DNA of 64,000 bases from Lihuaxuella thermophila (GCF_900110165.1 NZ_FOCQ01000002.1:248001-312000); one strand, 5' to 3'. Shown: positions 53,401 to 62,900, counted from the first letter of the stretch. Program-made: numbers and translations. The notes: generated by a model from the sequence alone, not told the origin.

Positions 53401-55461
53401 ATGAAAAAGGGTCCCATTGCCCAGTGGAGAGCCGTTTCGTACGACTTTCAGCAAATCTGGGCACATAAGCCAATGAGATTGGCTCTCGTGGGAGTCCTGT
53501 TGCTTCCCCTTGTCTACAGCTACATTTATCTCAAAGCTTTTTTCGATCCTTATGATAATATGAGATATTTGCCGGTCGCTGTGGTCAACGAAGATCAGGG
53601 GGCTGTTCAGGACGGGGAGCGCATCCATGTTGGGAATGATTTGGTCAGGGAACTTCATGAGGATTCCAAGTTGAAGTGGGAGTTTGTATCGCGCACTCAG
53701 ATGCAAAAGGGCCTTAAACAGGGAAGTTATTACGCGGGAATTGTGATTCCGCGCGATTTCTCCCGGAAAGCCGTTTCAGTGGACAGTCCCGCTCCATTAA
53801 AAGGCCAGTTGCAATATTATGTGAATGAAAGCAATAACTACCTTTCCGGGCGCATTGGGGAATCGATGATCCGCGAACTGGAAGACCAACTGGAACAGAA
53901 ATTGACTCATGTCTATGTCGATAAGATCTTCGAAAAGATACGACAGTCCGCCCGGGATCTCGCCCAAGCGGCTGATGGGGCGGAACAGCTGGCAAACGGT
54001 ACGGCGGAAGCAGCCCGAGGCAATCAAAAAGTGAAAGCGGGCGTGGATCAACTGCAAGACGGAATGGCCAGACTCCAAGCGGGGGCCGAGACGTTGAGCG
54101 ATTACCTCACCAGAATGAATGAAGAGCTGATCAAAGCGAAGAGGCAAACGGAGGAACCGCTGAACTGGCTGCTGCAAGCAAAAACCCACCTTCACCGGAT
54201 CAACCAGATCCTCCGGCAGATCGAAGGCGGGCAACCTCCGGTGCCCCCGACAAACCGCGACTCGGTGTTCGCCCGGGTTGAATCCATCGCACAAAACGCC
54301 CGTGAATCGCAAGCGATCAATCACCGGTCTGTCCGATTGATGCAGGAGTTAATCCAGGGCCACCCGGAACTGGCGGAAGATCCCCGGGCACAGCAGCTGG
54401 CATCTGCTTTGTCCAATAACGGGGAGCGGCAAAGCAGGATCAGGGATCAACTGGATCAGTTGAGGCGCGGTGATTTCAACAGGCCTGAGAACGTTCGGTT
54501 GCCGGACGTGAAAGAACTGGCTGCTTATACACAAAAAATGGAAGCTGATGTGGATCGTGCCATCAACAGCATCAAAAAAATGGATCAACTCATTCGGGCT
54601 ACAAGCGAAATGGCGAATGGAGCCGGAAGATTGGCGGAAGGTCAAAACGATGTGATCCGGGGTTTGAACAAGCTGGAAAACGGAGTGGTCCGGTTGCAAA
54701 CAGGGCTTGAGAAAATCCGGGACGGGCAATCCGAATTGGCCGACGGTTTAAGAGACGGGGTTCGGGATGCCGACAAGAGCCTGGCGAATGCGGACCAAAA
54801 GGCGGATACCATCACCGATTCTGTCCTGGTCAAACAAAAAAATCTGCACCCGGTGCCCAACTATGCAACCGGATTTGCCCCCTACTTTCTCTCCCTTTCC
54901 CTGTGGGTGGGAGCGATGATGTTGTATACCGTGATTGACTTGTATCAGGTACTGGATCAAAAACCGGGAAAAGAGCCGCTGACTCTTACCGCGGGCGCGA
55001 TCATCGGTGCGGCCCAGGCAGTCATATGTACAGCCGCTTTGGTTTGGGGGCTGGGCATTCACCCGGTATTGCCTGAATGGCTCTACTTGTTTACCATGGT
55101 CATGTCCTTTACCTTTATGGCCATCAATCAGATGCTGGTCGCGCTGTTAAAAAATGCGGGCCGATTTGTGGCCATCGTTTTGTTGATGCTGCAGCTCACT
55201 TCAAGTGGAGGCACTTATCCTCTTCCCCTCCTGCCGGAGTTTTTCCAAACCCTTCATCCGTATTTGCCGATGACCTATACGGTCCACGGTTTACGGGCTG
55301 CCCTATCAGGCGGGGATGTGGCGGCCGTGATGAAAGATATTTACATCCTGTTCGGATTTATGAGTGCAGCATATGTGGTGACACAGGTTTATCTCCGATG
55401 GTTGAAACCGTGGATGAGAAGAGTAAGTTTGCCTGTATGGCAAAAGAAAACAGCGGCGTAA
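53401..55461 (+). CDS. YhgE/Pip-domain membrane protein
   Basis: A 686-residue protein: first membrane segment (RLALVGVLLLPLVYSYIYLK), the Pip N-terminal motif PVAVVNEDQGAVQDGE with YYAGIVIPRDFS, a long extracellular helical region (residues about 150-470) rich in heptad repeats such as GAGRLAEGQNDVIRGLNKLE, and five or six C-terminal membrane segments (FAPYFLSLSLWVGAMMLYTV and on). Same architecture as B. subtilis YhgE and Lactococcus Pip phage receptor and as ESX/type VII-linked YueB. Start ATG 53401 with GGAGGTG. Under control of the TetR site. Confidence 0.92.
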   Translation: MKKGPIAQWRAVSYDFQQIWAHKPMRLALVGVLLLPLVYSYIYLKAFFDPYDNMRYLPVAVVNEDQGAVQDGERIHVGNDLVRELHEDSKLKWEFVSRTQMQKGLKQGSYYAGIVIPRDFSRKAVSVDSPAPLKGQLQYYVNESNNYLSGRIGESMIRELEDQLEQKLTHVYVDKIFEKIRQSARDLAQAADGAEQLANGTAEAARGNQKVKAGVDQLQDGMARLQAGAETLSDYLTRMNEELIKAKRQTEEPLNWLLQAKTHLHRINQILRQIEGGQPPVPPTNRDSVFARVESIAQNARESQAINHRSVRLMQELIQGHPELAEDPRAQQLASALSNNGERQSRIRDQLDQLRRGDFNRPENVRLPDVKELAAYTQKMEADVDRAINSIKKMDQLIRATSEMANGAGRLAEGQNDVIRGLNKLENGVVRLQTGLEKIRDGQSELADGLRDGVRDADKSLANADQKADTITDSVLVKQKNLHPVPNYATGFAPYFLSLSLWVGAMMLYTVIDLYQVLDQKPGKEPLTLTAGAIIGAAQAVICTAALVWGLGIHPVLPEWLYLFTMVMSFTFMAINQMLVALLKNAGRFVAIVLLMLQLTSSGGTYPLPLLPEFFQTLHPYLPMTYTVHGLRAALSGGDVAAVMKDIYILFGFMSAAYVVTQVYLRWLKPWMRRVSLPVWQKKTAA

Positions 55462-55575
55462 ATAAGAGCCTTTGGCTGGTGGCGGACGGTGTGGACGCGT
55501 CCCGAAATCACCGGCAAGGCTCTTTTCTTTATAAAAAGGAAATACTTAACTCAATGAGTGTTTATTTGGAACTAT

Positions 55576-55623
55576 TAAAACGTAATATTTCCGATTTACA
55601 AAAAGAATTTCCTCGGATATAAT
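55576..55623 (+). promoter_or_regulatory. Zur box and promoter of the zinc-uptake operon
   Basis: Positions 55576-55598 match the Bacillus Zur consensus (TAAATCGTAAT-N-ATTACGATTTA) at all but about three positions. The -35 TTTACA (55595-55600) overlaps its end, and TATAAT follows 17 bases on at 55618-55623. Zinc-loaded Zur would block polymerase. Confidence 0.8.
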
Positions 55624-55676
55624 GGTTCAAGATGATAGGGTAAGCGGAATGTTTTATTTTTGGAGGTATATGGGAG

Positions 55677-56642
55677 ATGAAAAAGACGCTGTTGGTTTTG
55701 GCCGTTGCAGCCTTGACTTTTTCTGTACTGTTCACGGGTTGCAGCCCTGCTGTGACCGGGCCGAAAACGGAAGATGGAAAACTTGAGGTGATTGCCAGCC
55801 TTTATCCGCTGGAAGACTTCGCCAAAAAAATCGGCGGGGATCACGTGCGGGTTACCAACCTGGTCCCGCCGGGAACAGAACCGCATGATTTTGAATTATC
55901 GCCAAGGGATATGGCCACGCTGAGTGAGGCGGACGTCTTTATCTATAACGGTTCGGGGTTTGAAGCGTGGGCGGAGAAGGCGGTTGAATCTTTGGATCCC
56001 CAAAAAACGGTCATCGTAAACAGCACGGAGAACTTGGAGCTTTTGCCGGCGAGCGAACATGAAGAAGAACATGGATCGTCGGGAGAACATGGGCATGAGC
56101 ACGGCAATGAGGCGGTTGATCCCCATGTCTGGCTGGATCCCACCCATGCCAAGCAGCAAGCGCTTCGCATTCGTGATGCCCTGATCAAAAAAGACCCGAA
56201 GCATAAAGCCGAATATGAGAAAAATTATGCTGCTTTGGCGTCACAGCTGGATCAATTGGACCGCGAATTCATGGAAATGGTCAAAAAGGCTCCGAAGAAG
56301 GAATTTGTCGTCTCCCATGCCGCCTTCGGTTATTTGGCCAATCGCTACGGATTGAAGCAAATCGCCATTTCGGGTATCACCCCCTCGGACGAGCCCAGTC
56401 CCAAAGAGTTGCAGAAAATGATCGAAACGGTCCGACACCATCAAGTCCATGTGATTTTGTTTGAAACGCTGGTAAATCCCAATGTAGCCAAAGTGGTAAA
56501 AGATGAAGTCAACGCCGAAGCGCTGACGCTGAATCCGCTGGAAGGTTTGACAAAGGAGGAGGTCGCCCGGGGAGCCGATTATTTCTCGATCATGAGGCAA
56601 AATAAAGAGAATTTGGCCAAAGCTCTGGGCGTAGCAGGGTGA
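55677..56642 (+). CDS. znuA: Zinc ABC transporter substrate-binding lipoprotein
   Basis: Captures zinc outside the cell for the ZnuBC transporter. The 321-residue protein has a lipoprotein signal (LVLAVAALTFSVLFTGC) and the cluster A-I fold: ASLYPLEDFAKKIGGDHV, PGTEPHDFELSPRDM (first His), a His/Glu/Gly-rich loop after LLPASEHEEEHGS with six or more His, VDPHVWLDPTHAKQQA (second His), VVSHAAFGYLANRYG (third His). The His-rich loop points to zinc rather than manganese. Under the Zur box; first gene of znuACB. The znuC start overlaps its stop. Confidence 0.95.
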   Translation: MKKTLLVLAVAALTFSVLFTGCSPAVTGPKTEDGKLEVIASLYPLEDFAKKIGGDHVRVTNLVPPGTEPHDFELSPRDMATLSEADVFIYNGSGFEAWAEKAVESLDPQKTVIVNSTENLELLPASEHEEEHGSSGEHGHEHGNEAVDPHVWLDPTHAKQQALRIRDALIKKDPKHKAEYEKNYAALASQLDQLDREFMEMVKKAPKKEFVVSHAAFGYLANRYGLKQIAISGITPSDEPSPKELQKMIETVRHHQVHVILFETLVNPNVAKVVKDEVNAEALTLNPLEGLTKEEVARGADYFSIMRQNKENLAKALGVAG

Positions 56643-57400
56643 GCGAGAAAATCATTGAGATCAAGAATGTCCATTTTGCCTACGAACATCAAAAAGTGCT
56701 GGACGGTGTGGACCTGACGCTGCTCAAAGGGGAATTTCTCGGGATCATCGGTCCCAACGGCTCCGGGAAATCGACGCTTGTGAAGTTGATGTTGGGACTC
56801 CTCAAACCCCTGAAGGGGGAGATCACCTTATTTGGCGAGCCCGTCCGCCAATTCAAAACCCGTTCGCGCGTCGGCTATGTCTCGCAGAAATCGAACAGCT
56901 TTAACCGGGGATTCCCGGCGACCGTTCGAGAAGTTGTGGCCTCGGGCCTCTATGGAAGGCTGGGGCTGTTCCGACGCATGAAAAAAGCGGATTGGGAACG
57001 GGTCGATCAGGCGATTGAACAAGTGGGTTTATCCCCTTTTGCCGGCCGCAATATCGGGAAACTGTCAGGAGGCCAGCAGCAGCGGGCCTTTATTGCCAGG
57101 GCACTGGTAAGCGATCCCGATTTGCTGATCCTTGATGAGCCGACAGTGGGAATTGATGTGAAGTCCGTGGAGGAGTTCTACCAATTGCTGGCTGATCTTC
57201 ATCGCAACAAGGGCTTGTCTTTGGTTCTCGTCACTCATGATATCGGGGTTGTGACCACTTGCGTGGACCGGGTGGCTTGTCTGAATAAACGGCTGTTCTT
57301 TCACGGAGATTCCCAAGATTTCAGAGAGCATCAGCATGAGATCTTATCAGCGGCCTACGGGCATGAAATTCGGGTGATTGAACATCATCACCATGTATGA
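56639..57400 (+). CDS. znuC: Zinc ABC transporter ATP-binding protein
   Basis: A 253-residue ATPase: Walker A IIGPNGSGKSTLVK, signature [17 protein letters not shown], Walker B DLLILDEPTVGID, and TVGIDVKSVEEF. The C-terminus ends in HHHHV-like EHHHHV, a metal-binding tail. GTG start (56639) overlaps the znuA stop as GTGA. Works with ZnuB. Confidence 0.95.
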   Translation: MSEKIIEIKNVHFAYEHQKVLDGVDLTLLKGEFLGIIGPNGSGKSTLVKLMLGLLKPLKGEITLFGEPVRQFKTRSRVGYVSQKSNSFNRGFPATVREVVASGLYGRLGLFRRMKKADWERVDQAIEQVGLSPFAGRNIGKLSGGQQQRAFIARALVSDPDLLILDEPTVGIDVKSVEEFYQLLADLHRNKGLSLVLVTHDIGVVTTCVDRVACLNKRLFFHGDSQDFREHQHEILSAAYGHEIRVIEHHHHV

Positions 57401-57419
57401 ACGGGAGAGTAAGGAAGAA

Positions 57420-57458
57420 GGAGGGAAGCGCCCGGGATGAGGCGCTCTTTTGCCTATG
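57420..57458 (+). promoter_or_regulatory. znuB ribosome binding site split from its start by a hairpin
   Basis: GGAGG ends at 57424, but the first possible starts are TTG 57450 and ATG 57456. Between them AGCGCC (57427-57432) and GGCGCT (57441-57446) form a perfect 6-base stem. If folded, the hairpin brings the site to a normal distance from the start. Confidence 0.5.
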
Positions 57459-58307
57459 TTGGAGATTCTGTTTCGCTATGAATGGATGCAAAATGCCCTT
57501 TATGCCGGTGTGATTGTGGGACTGATCTCTCCCCTTGTCGGTGTTTATCTGGTAGTCAGACGGCTGTCTCTCATCGCGGAAGCCTTGTCCCATGTCACTT
57601 TGTCAGGGGTTGCGGCAGGCCTGCTCTTGCAAAAAGAACTTCCGTTGTTTCAGGCGGTGAACCCGCTTTATACAGGCATGGCATTTGCCGTGATCGGTTC
57701 CATGTTTGTAGAGAGAATCCGGCGGTTGTACCGGTCGTATCAGGAGTTGGCCATTCCGATTATCCTCTCGGGCGGAATCGGACTGGGCGTCGTTCTCATC
57801 AGCGCAGGCGACGGTTTTAATGTGGATATCGCCGGCTATCTGTTCGGGAGTATCCTGACTGTCGGAAAAGAAGAGTTGACGGCGATTCTGATGATCGGGG
57901 CGCTGGTTCTTCTCTTTTTCTTTTCTTTTTACAAAGAGATGTTTGCTCTCTCTTTTGATGAAGAAAACGCCGTGATCACCGGGATCCCCCGTCGCGTGGT
58001 CAACTTTTTGTTTATTCTCATTGTGGCCTTGGTCATCTCTGCCGCGATCCGGGTTGTGGGGATTTTGCTCGTTTCCGCTTTGATGACGATTCCGGTGGCG
58101 GCGAGCTTGCAATTTACGGCCAGCTTTCGCCAAACCATCGTGTGGTCGGTGCTGTTTTCAGAGCTCGCTGTCCTCAGCGGCCTGTTTGCCGCTTACTATC
58201 TGAACTGGGCATCCGGAGGAACCATTGTCCTGGTTTCCATTGCAATCTTGCTCTTGGTACTTTTGATCAAACGCATTCATTTCCTGTTCAGAAATCGCCA
58301 GGAATGA
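57450..58307 (+). CDS. znuB: Zinc ABC transporter permease
   Basis: A 283-285-residue membrane subunit with eight hydrophobic segments, family motifs GVIVGLISPLVGVYLVVRRL, ALSHVTLSGVAAGLLL and the Gly-rich GIGLGVVLISAGDGFN. Starts at TTG 57450 or ATG 57456 with a displaced ribosome binding site. Third gene of the znuACB operon; the zur gene follows after about 50 bases. Confidence 0.93.
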   Translation: MPMLEILFRYEWMQNALYAGVIVGLISPLVGVYLVVRRLSLIAEALSHVTLSGVAAGLLLQKELPLFQAVNPLYTGMAFAVIGSMFVERIRRLYRSYQELAIPIILSGGIGLGVVLISAGDGFNVDIAGYLFGSILTVGKEELTAILMIGALVLLFFFSFYKEMFALSFDEENAVITGIPRRVVNFLFILIVALVISAAIRVVGILLVSALMTIPVAASLQFTASFRQTIVWSVLFSELAVLSGLFAAYYLNWASGGTIVLVSIAILLLVLLIKRIHFLFRNRQE

Positions 58308-58357
58308 GGTAGAATACAGGTAAAATGAGCTTTTCTTATGTTCTGGGAGCGAGTTAT

Positions 58358-58795
58358 ATGGACTTGAAACAAGCACTCGATTTACTCAAAAAAAACGGAT
58401 ATAAATATACAGGCAAACGCGAGCGGATGGTGCATATATTTTCCGAACAGGGTCGTTACCTGACGGCCAAAGAAGTTCTGGACTACATGCAGAAAGATTA
58501 TCCGGGCCTCAGTTTTGACACGGTTTACCGCAATCTGGCCCTGTTTGAAGATCTGGGGATTATCGAAGGAACGGAATGGGACGGGGAAAGGCGGTACCGT
58601 TTTAACTGCGGGGGAAATTCCCATCATCACCATTTGATCTGCACGGAATGCGGACGCACCCGGACCATTCATGTCTGCCCCATGAACGCGATCTTAGGGA
58701 AACCGGATAATTTTGAAATTACCGGACATAAATTTGAGATCTACGGACGGTGCTCTGAGTGTATGGAGTCATCCTCCGTTTCCCCCTCCCACTGA
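58358..58795 (+). CDS. zur: Fur-family zinc regulator Zur
   Basis: A 145-residue winged-helix regulator: KYTGKRERMVHIFSEQGRYL, LSFDTVYRNLALFEDLGIIE as recognition helix, the metal-site string HHHHLICTECGRTR and a second Cys pair CSECM giving the structural zinc. B. subtilis Zur has the same residues. ATG 58358 is preferred (GGGAGCG upstream) over an upstream in-frame ATG at 58325. Sits at the end of the znuACB operon and should bind the box at 55576. Confidence 0.9.
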   Translation: MDLKQALDLLKKNGYKYTGKRERMVHIFSEQGRYLTAKEVLDYMQKDYPGLSFDTVYRNLALFEDLGIIEGTEWDGERRYRFNCGGNSHHHHLICTECGRTRTIHVCPMNAILGKPDNFEITGHKFEIYGRCSECMESSSVSPSH

Positions 58796-58811
58796 CGGGA
58801 GGGTTTTTTAT
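58784..58811 (+). terminator. Terminator after zur
   Basis: CCCTCCC-ACTGAC-GGGAGGG, then TTTTTTATTTT; it overlaps the zur stop codon. Confidence 0.9.
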
Positions 58812-59039
58812 TTTATCATTAAATAAGATTGCTATTTTCATGGCAGGAATGTAAAGAGAATATCTATAATTAATTACTGGGATCGAATGGGAACGCGGAT
58901 GAGGCGAGCGGCTCTGCCATGACAAATTCAGCGGACTTCCATTCGGGGGAATGCAGGATTCGGTTCGTTCCATGGCTGAGGAGCGGGTTTCGCAAAATTA
59001 TTGACTATTTGGTCATTTTAATCGGAAGGATATCGTTTT

Positions 59040-60296
59040 GTGAAGAAAGATCTGGCTGTTCTGGGCTTGATGCTTATTGCTGTCACGTTAGCGGGTGAAT
59101 TGAATATCCATCCTTTTAATGATTCGTTTCGCATCAGTTTCAGCATTCCTATTTTTTTCTTCTTTTTACTATGGATTCGAAATATCTCCCCGATTGTTTC
59201 AGGGTTGCTGGTCGGAATTTCTGTGGTTCTGTTCCGTATGTCCTTGGATGTATGGCACTCGGGGCTGCCAGACGAGTCGTTTCGGCATCATTTTCCTGCT
59301 TTCCTGTATTATTTCACGTACTCCTGCCTGTTTTATGCAACCAGAATCAATCAATATCATCATCGGCCGCTCATGGTCGGACTTTTGGGAGTTTTGATCG
59401 AAATCACGACAGGAATTGTGGAATTATCCGTAAGGTATGCCAGTCTGCTCAAAGTGATCACAGGGCCCACATTGGGAAAGATTATAGTCATTGCCATTAT
59501 CCGCACTTTTTTTGTGCTCGGCTTTTTCAACATTATTAAGCTTCGGCAAGAAGAAATTGTGGAACAGGAACAACAAAAGCTCATGTTTATTTCCAACTTG
59601 TACGAAGAGACGATCCATTTGAAAAAATCATTGCAAAATGCGGAAGATATCACCAGAGACTGCTATGACTTATACCGGGATTTAAAAACCAAACATTCAG
59701 CCGATCCGGATGAATTCGCACAAAGAGCTTTGAAAATTGCCGGACAGGTACATGAAATCAAAAAAGATAACCAGCGAATCTATGCCGGCATCTCAAAAAT
59801 GATTGCGGGCGAAATCACGACGGATGTTATGAAGATCGAAGAATTGGGTGAGGTGATAGTAAAAACGAATCAAAAGTATGCCCGATTACTGGGGAAAGAG
59901 ATTCAATTTGTCCTTCAGATCGAAGGCGCCCATCCCCTTTACCATGTTTTTACAATCTTAACCCTCATCAATAACCTGGTTGCCAATGCGGTGGAGTCCA
60001 TTGAAAAAACGGGCATCATCGGTATTTCCATTGAGGAAAAAGGGGATTCAGTCATCTTCCAGGTGTCGGATAACGGGCCGGGTGTGCCGCAAAAGATGCA
60101 GGAACTTATTTTCAAACCCGGTTTCACCACGAAATATGACCTGTTGGGCAAACCGTCTACCGGGATTGGCCTGTCTTATGTAAAGGAAGTTGTCCGCAGT
60201 CTGGAAGGTGAGGTTAGCGTGCAAAGCCCGGCCGGACAAAACCAAACCGTTTTTACCATCCGATTGCCGCTCGACCGTTTAATCCGGAAAGGGTGA
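59040..60296 (+). CDS. glnK: Sensor kinase, GlnK (YcbA)-like
   Basis: A 418-residue membrane kinase. The first 180 residues carry about six hydrophobic segments (LAVLGLMLIAVTLAGEL, FFFFLLWIRNISPIVSGLLV), then a coiled coil, and an ATPase domain with LINNLVANAVESIEKTG, VSDNGPGVPQKMQEL and STGIGLSYVKEVVRSL. The His kinase box is of the DcuS/CitA-like type without a canonical H-E-x-x-x-P motif. With the next gene it matches B. subtilis GlnK-GlnL. GTG start 59040 with GGAAGGA ahead. Glutamine or a related amino acid is the expected signal. Confidence 0.75.
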   Translation: MKKDLAVLGLMLIAVTLAGELNIHPFNDSFRISFSIPIFFFFLLWIRNISPIVSGLLVGISVVLFRMSLDVWHSGLPDESFRHHFPAFLYYFTYSCLFYATRINQYHHRPLMVGLLGVLIEITTGIVELSVRYASLLKVITGPTLGKIIVIAIIRTFFVLGFFNIIKLRQEEIVEQEQQKLMFISNLYEETIHLKKSLQNAEDITRDCYDLYRDLKTKHSADPDEFAQRALKIAGQVHEIKKDNQRIYAGISKMIAGEITTDVMKIEELGEVIVKTNQKYARLLGKEIQFVLQIEGAHPLYHVFTILTLINNLVANAVESIEKTGIIGISIEEKGDSVIFQVSDNGPGVPQKMQELIFKPGFTTKYDLLGKPSTGIGLSYVKEVVRSLEGEVSVQSPAGQNQTVFTIRLPLDRLIRKG

Positions 60297-60300
60297 GGCT

Positions 60301-61209
60301 ATGCGTTTTTTTATTGTTGATGATGATGAAGCGGTACGCTCCATGCTTGCGCAAATCATTGAGGACCAAGATCTGGGGGAAGTGGCCGGAGAAGCAGCAG
60401 ATGGTTCCCATGTCGACACGCAGCTGCTTCGCATGAAGAAAGTGGATATTCTGTTGATTGATTTGATGATGCCGGTTCGCGACGGAATCGAGACCATTCG
60501 CCAATTAAATGATTTTGCGGGGAAAATCATCATGATTTCACAGATCGAATCCAAAGAGATGATTGGTGAAGCTTACTCCCTCGGAGTGGAGTATTATATT
60601 ACGAAGCCGATCAATCGGCTTGAAGTGTGCGGGGTTATTCAAAAAGTGCGCGAACGGATGCGCTTGGAAAGATCCATTCGCGATATAAGAAAATCATTAA
60701 ATGCCCTGCTCACCGATCCACCGAAGGAAGAAAATCCCTATACCGAGAATAGTATCCTGACTTCGGCTAAATACCTTTTATCTGAGTTGGGGATTATCAG
60801 TGAAAGCGGCAGTAAAGATTTATTGGAAATTGTGCAATTTCTGTTTCACTATGAGAAAGAGAAACCAGTCGAGCACGAGTTTCCGCCCCTCAAAGAGATC
60901 TATATGAATCTCGCGATGAAGAAATTGGGGAAATCAGCGGATCCAGCCGAATTAAATAAAGAGGTCAAGGCTTCCGAACAGCGGGTACGCCGGGCGATTT
61001 TTCAATCGTTAAGCCATATCGCATCCATCGGACTGACCGATTATTCCAATCCCACATTTGAAAACGCATCCAAGTTTTTTGATTTTAGGGAAATACGAAA
61101 AAGGATGCTTGAACTTGAGAATGAAACGAAATCCGTCCAGTCCGGGATACGTCTGAATCCCAAGAAGTTTATTCAAGTTCTGTACCTGGAGGCCAAGCAT
61201 TTGATGTAG
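60301..61209 (+). CDS. glnL: Response regulator with YcbB domain, GlnL-like
   Basis: A 302-residue regulator: receiver FFIVDDDEAVRSMLAQIIED, phospho-acceptor Asp in ILLIDLMMPVRDGIET, Lys in YYITKPINR, a coiled linker, and a C-terminal YcbB helical domain (ENSILTSAKYLLSELGIISE, VRRAIFQSLSHIASIGLTDY). The same pair in B. subtilis controls glutaminase and a glutamine carrier. ATG five bases after the kinase stop. A dicarboxylate/amino-acid symporter lies downstream and may be its target. Confidence 0.85.
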   Translation: MRFFIVDDDEAVRSMLAQIIEDQDLGEVAGEAADGSHVDTQLLRMKKVDILLIDLMMPVRDGIETIRQLNDFAGKIIMISQIESKEMIGEAYSLGVEYYITKPINRLEVCGVIQKVRERMRLERSIRDIRKSLNALLTDPPKEENPYTENSILTSAKYLLSELGIISESGSKDLLEIVQFLFHYEKEKPVEHEFPPLKEIYMNLAMKKLGKSADPAELNKEVKASEQRVRRAIFQSLSHIASIGLTDYSNPTFENASKFFDFREIRKRMLELENETKSVQSGIRLNPKKFIQVLYLEAKHLM

Positions 61210-61262
61210 ATCATCCGCCTGATGATCTTTGAGCATCAGGAGCAAATGATGAACAAGCGACG

Positions 61263-61303
61263 AACACTCCTTTTCAATGCATGGAGAAGGAGTGTTTTTT
61301 ATT
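61263..61303 (+). terminator. Terminator after glnL
   Basis: AACACTCCTT pairs with AAGGAGTGTT around 14 bases, then TTTT. Confidence 0.8.
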
Positions 61304-61590
61304 TCGGAAAAACCGTCCGGGCGACACGATCCAGGGAGATGACTCGAAAAGGGAAGCGGGGCGACTGAAACAACCATTTGAAACACCGCAGAAGGTGTCC
61401 CTGCCACCCGGCTTGGATGGATTTTCACAGACCGGGTCCAGCTGTGTGGGTATATTTTATCCACCTGAACCGGGAATCGGGATGTATGTTTCCATAGTTT
61501 TTTATAGTTCATCCGCTAAACTAAACTTACCTTTTCTTGTCCATTTCGCGACTGAAAGCGCTTTATTACGACCATTGAAGGGGGATTCGG
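61304..61590. other. Promoter region of the symporter
   Basis: No gene. The 3' part (AAACTAAACTTACCTTTTCTTG) may carry the symporter promoter; nothing consensus-like. Confidence 0.4.
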
Positions 61591-62856
61591 ATGAAAAAGT
61601 TTGGTTTGGCGATGCAGATTCTGATCGGATTGATCTCAGGCATTCTGGTTGGGGCCATATTTTTTCGAAATCCTGCTGTCGAAACGTATTTACAACCGAT
61701 AGGCGACATCTTTATCCGACTAATTAAAATGATCGTCATCCCGATTGTAATCGCTACCCTCGTTGTAGGAGTCGCGGGAGTAGGAGATATCAAAAAGTTA
61801 GGCAAACTGGGCGGGAAAACGATCTTGTATTTTGAGATCATCACCACCGTGGCCATCGTTGTCGGACTGCTCATCGCCAATATTGTCCAGCCGGGTGTCG
61901 GAGTCAATATGCAGGAGCTATCGAAAGGGGACATTCAAAAATACGTAGATACGACAAAGGAACAGACGAGCCATAGCTTTATCGATACGTTTGTCAATAT
62001 CGTCCCGGACAATATTTTCGAGTCAACCGCAAATGGAGACATGCTGGCCATCATCTTTTTCTCTGTCATGTTTGGTCTGGGCGTGGCTGCCATCGGAGAG
62101 AAAGGAAAACCGGTGATCAACTTCTTCCAGGGTGTCTCTGAAGCGATGTTCTGGGTCACCAACCAAATTATGAAATTTGCTCCATTCGGGGTGTTTGCCC
62201 TGATCGGTGTGACCATTTCCAAATTCGGGATCGGTTCCTTAATCCCGCTCGGCAAATTGGTGCTATCTGTCTACGGAGCCATGCTGTTTTTTGTGTTTGT
62301 CGTTTTGGGTCTGGTTGCGAAAATCGCGGGTTCAAATATCTTTTCCATCATGAAGATCTTAAAGGATGAGCTTATCCTGGCTTATTCCACAGCAAGCTCT
62401 GAAACCGTCCTGCCAAAGATCATGGAGAAGATGGAAAAGTACGGCTGTCCCAAAGCTGTCACTTCCTTTGTGATTCCGACCGGCTACTCCTTTAATTTGG
62501 ATGGATCTACGTTGTACCAGGCGATTGCTGCTTTGTTTATCGCCCAGATGTACGGGATTGACATGCCGATCAGCAGCCAGATTACGCTGCTGCTCGTATT
62601 GATGGTGACATCCAAAGGGATCGCAGGGGTTCCGGGGGTATCCTTCGTCGTTTTGTTGGCGACGCTTGGGTCAGTGGGAATTCCGCTGGAAGGACTGGCA
62701 TTTATCGCCGGAATCGACCGCATTCTCGACATGGCAAGAACAGCTGTCAACGTGATTGGAAATTCGCTTGCAGCCGTTATCATGTCCAAATGGGAAGGTC
62801 AGTACGATGCCAAACAAGGCCAAAAATACTTGGAGACGATCAGAGAAGCCGCGTAG
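61591..62856 (+). CDS. Glutamate/dicarboxylate:cation symporter (DAACS family)
   Basis: A 421-residue membrane transporter with the family layout: eight hydrophobic segments and two hairpins. Signatures: IRLIKMIVIPIVIATLVVGV, the Ser-rich hairpin AYSTASSETVLPKIMEKM, PTGYSFNLDGSTLYQAI (NMDG-like cation site), and GIDRILDMARTAVNVIGNSL (Asp/Arg/Asn substrate site). These match GltT/GltP. ATG with GGGGGAT ahead. Behind the GlnK/GlnL-type system. Glutamate or aspartate uptake with protons or sodium is expected. Confidence 0.92.
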   Translation: MKKFGLAMQILIGLISGILVGAIFFRNPAVETYLQPIGDIFIRLIKMIVIPIVIATLVVGVAGVGDIKKLGKLGGKTILYFEIITTVAIVVGLLIANIVQPGVGVNMQELSKGDIQKYVDTTKEQTSHSFIDTFVNIVPDNIFESTANGDMLAIIFFSVMFGLGVAAIGEKGKPVINFFQGVSEAMFWVTNQIMKFAPFGVFALIGVTISKFGIGSLIPLGKLVLSVYGAMLFFVFVVLGLVAKIAGSNIFSIMKILKDELILAYSTASSETVLPKIMEKMEKYGCPKAVTSFVIPTGYSFNLDGSTLYQAIAALFIAQMYGIDMPISSQITLLLVLMVTSKGIAGVPGVSFVVLLATLGSVGIPLEGLAFIAGIDRILDMARTAVNVIGNSLAAVIMSKWEGQYDAKQGQKYLETIREAA

Positions 62857-62900
62857 AAAATGGAGTAAAACCCCAACAACCGATTCCTGTAGGAAATATA

